Source: Candidatus Alistipes excrementipullorum
GTDB taxonomy: Bacteria; Bacteroidota; Bacteroidia; Bacteroidales; Rikenellaceae
Length of the DNA: 8,158 nt
Assembly (NCBI GenBank): GCA_019113665.1
Contig: DXGW01000204.1
Span: 1 to 8,158 of the forward strand
Reading direction: 5' to 3'
Part shown: positions 6,903 to 8,158 of the stretch, piece by piece
Position numbering within the stretch: position 1 is the first letter of the stretch
Layout of the letters: each line of letters starts with the position of its first letter
The notes under the pieces: generated by a model
The model's input: only the letters and a program-made list of their open reading frames with translations
Database searches by the model: none
Told to the model about the DNA's origin: nothing
Translations under genes and position numbers: made by a program

Positions 6903-6927
6903 CGAAACATCAAATCCGCTTGTAAGA

Positions 6928-8158
6928 ATGAAAAAACTGTTTTTTACGCTTTTGTTCGGTTCGGCCGCCTATGCCGCAGCCGCATGCACCAACTTCATCG
7001 TAACGAAGGGTGCATCGACCGACGGGTCGATAATGGTCAGCTATGCAGCAGATTCGCACCAGCTTTACGGCTGCCTGTACAAATATACGCCGTCGAAACA
7101 CCGCTCGGCGATGATGCCCGTCTACGAATGGGATACGGGTAAATACCTCGGCGAAATCCCGCAGGCCGAAACCACATATGCAACCATAGGCAACATGAAC
7201 GAACACTCGCTCATCATAGCCGAAACCACATACGGAGGACGTGAGGAGCTCGGCGATCCCAACGGAATAATGGATTACGGTTCCCTCATATACATAGCGT
7301 TGCAGCGCGCCAGGACCGCCCGCGAGGCCATCAATGTCATATCCGACCTTGCAGCCGAATACGGTTACGCATCGAGCGGCGAATCGTTCTCGATAGCCGA
7401 CCAGAACGAAGCCTGGATCATGGAGCTTATCGGCAAGGGCAAATACGGCAAGGGGATCGTATGGGTTGCACGGCGCATACCCGACGGTTACGTCTCGGCG
7501 CACGCCAATCAGGCACGTATAACCACATTCCCGAAGAATGACCCCGAAAACTGCCTCTATTCGCCCGACGTGATTACGTTCGCACGCGAACGCGGATATT
7601 TCGAAGGTTCAGACGACGAGTTCAGTTTCTGCGACGCGTATGCCCCGCTCAACTTCGGAGCCATGCGCGGTTGTGAATCGCGCGTATGGGCCTTTTTCCG
7701 CACCGTAGCCGACAACATGGACAAATATGTCGATTTCGCCATGGGTTACAATCCCGACAACCGCATGCCGCTGTGGGTAAAGCCCCGTACCAAGGTATCG
7801 CCCAAGACCGTATTCGATTGCATGCGCGACCACTATGAGGGCACCCCGATGGACATGACCACCGACATCGGAGCCGGTGGCAACCACTGCCCGTACCGCT
7901 GGCGTCCGATGTATTTCGAAGTCGACGGCGTAGAGTACTGCAACGAGCGTGCGACGGCAACGCAGCAGACCGGTTTCTGGTTCGTCGCACAGGCCCGCCC
8001 GCACCTCCCGGCAGACATGGGCATACTGTGGTTCGGTGTCGACGATGCTGCAACGTCATGCCTCACACCCATTTACTGCTCGGCAACCGAGGTTCCGGAG
8101 TGCCTGCGCGAGGGTAACGGTACGATGCTCAAATACTCCGACACATCGGCCTTCTGGC
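6928..8158 (+). CDS. Secreted C69 family dipeptidase (PepD-like), 3' end cut by window edge
   Basis: C69 peptidases are Ntn-hydrolases that cleave dipeptides using a cysteine exposed as the first residue of the mature chain. Here 410 codons are visible; relatives are about 540-560 residues, so perhaps a quarter is missing. Residues 1-19 look like a signal peptide (MKKLFFTLLFGSAAYAAAA) ending directly at the predicted nucleophile C20 in ACTNFIV. Family features follow: KGASTDGSIMVSYAADSH (27-44), EHSLIIAETTYGGREEL (92-108), IMDYGSLIYIALQRA (114-128), a stretch from about 146 with GESFSIADQNEAWIMEL (151-167), and AHANQARI (191-198). A likely role is periplasmic or surface peptide breakdown; the export route is not certain. 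The start is chosen because it begins the signal peptide and lies just after a -7 box. It has its own promoter and is divergent from yggS. Confidence 0.93.
   Translation, partial: MKKLFFTLLFGSAAYAAAACTNFIVTKGASTDGSIMVSYAADSHQLYGCLYKYTPSKHRSAMMPVYEWDTGKYLGEIPQAETTYATIGNMNEHSLIIAETTYGGREELGDPNGIMDYGSLIYIALQRARTAREAINVISDLAAEYGYASSGESFSIADQNEAWIMELIGKGKYGKGIVWVARRIPDGYVSAHANQARITTFPKNDPENCLYSPDVITFARERGYFEGSDDEFSFCDAYAPLNFGAMRGCESRVWAFFRTVADNMDKYVDFAMGYNPDNRMPLWVKPRTKVSPKTVFDCMRDHYEGTPMDMTTDIGAGGNHCPYRWRPMYFEVDGVEYCNERATATQQTGFWFVAQARPHLPADMGILWFGVDDAATSCLTPIYCSATEVPECLREGNGTMLKYSDTSAFW

Larger units (their letters stand above)
6853..6904. repeat. 10-bp perfect inverted repeat containing both -7 boxes of a divergent promoter
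   Basis: CGCAAATGTA at 6853-6862 and TACATTTGCG at 6895-6904 are exact reverse complements separated by 32 bases of purine-rich sequence. Each arm contains a TACATTTG -7 box facing outward. The symmetry goes two bases beyond the shared promoter consensus on each side. It may be a shared regulator site or only two similar promoters back to back. Confidence 0.7.

Noticed and set aside
6839..6913. Upstream extension of yggS by 25 codons
   Set aside because: The family N-terminus begins at 6838, and the extension covers the -7 box and inverted repeat.
6035..6925. A 296-codon plus-strand open frame across the terminator and yggS
   Set aside because: It runs through the terminator hairpin and is antisense to yggS; no family resemblance.

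Overview
The window looks like a core chromosomal segment from a Bacteroidota bacterium, most likely a gut genus of the Rikenellaceae such as Alistipes. The clues are protein sequences with a clear Bacteroidales flavour (a DUF3109 protein, a secreted C69 dipeptidase, a small TPR tail ending in YKDIYNP), TAnnTTTG-type -7 boxes in the intergenic spaces, little reliance on Shine-Dalgarno sequences, and a moderately high G+C content. The genus is an inference; the phylum is fairly secure. I see no phage, transposon, CRISPR, tRNA or rRNA signal.

Layout: (1) 1-996, minus strand: serC, phosphoserine aminotransferase, with its 3' end cut by the window edge. (2) 997-1183: a divergent promoter region. 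(3) 1184-6101, plus strand: a tightly packed six-gene run, yicC-type endoribonuclease, gmk, nadD fused to a TPR tail, ddl, a DUF3109 cysteine-rich protein, and a secreted M23/LysM peptidase. The gaps are 12 and 4 bases, and three junctions are ATGA overlaps (gmk/nadD, ddl/DUF3109, DUF3109/M23), so this is almost certainly one operon with translational coupling. (4) 6119-6153: a strong bidirectional terminator between convergent genes. (5) 6170-6838, minus strand: a YggS/PLPBP-type pyridoxal phosphate homeostasis protein. (6) 6839-6927: a short divergent promoter region in which the two -7 boxes are the arms of a perfect 10-bp inverted repeat. (7) 6928 to the end, plus strand: a C69-family secreted dipeptidase, truncated by the window edge.

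The central operon joins RNA turnover (YicC), guanine nucleotide supply (Gmk), NAD synthesis (NadD) and cell-wall peptide synthesis and remodelling (Ddl, M23/LysM), a housekeeping mix suited to growth-rate control. The flanking genes both touch PLP: SerC uses it as cofactor and YggS buffers it.

The region is largely ordinary. The points most worth a second look are the NadD-TPR fusion, the uncharacterised eleven-cysteine DUF3109 protein between two cell-wall genes, and the inverted repeat carrying both -7 boxes of the yggS/C69 divergent promoter. I did not find a convincing new multi-gene system.
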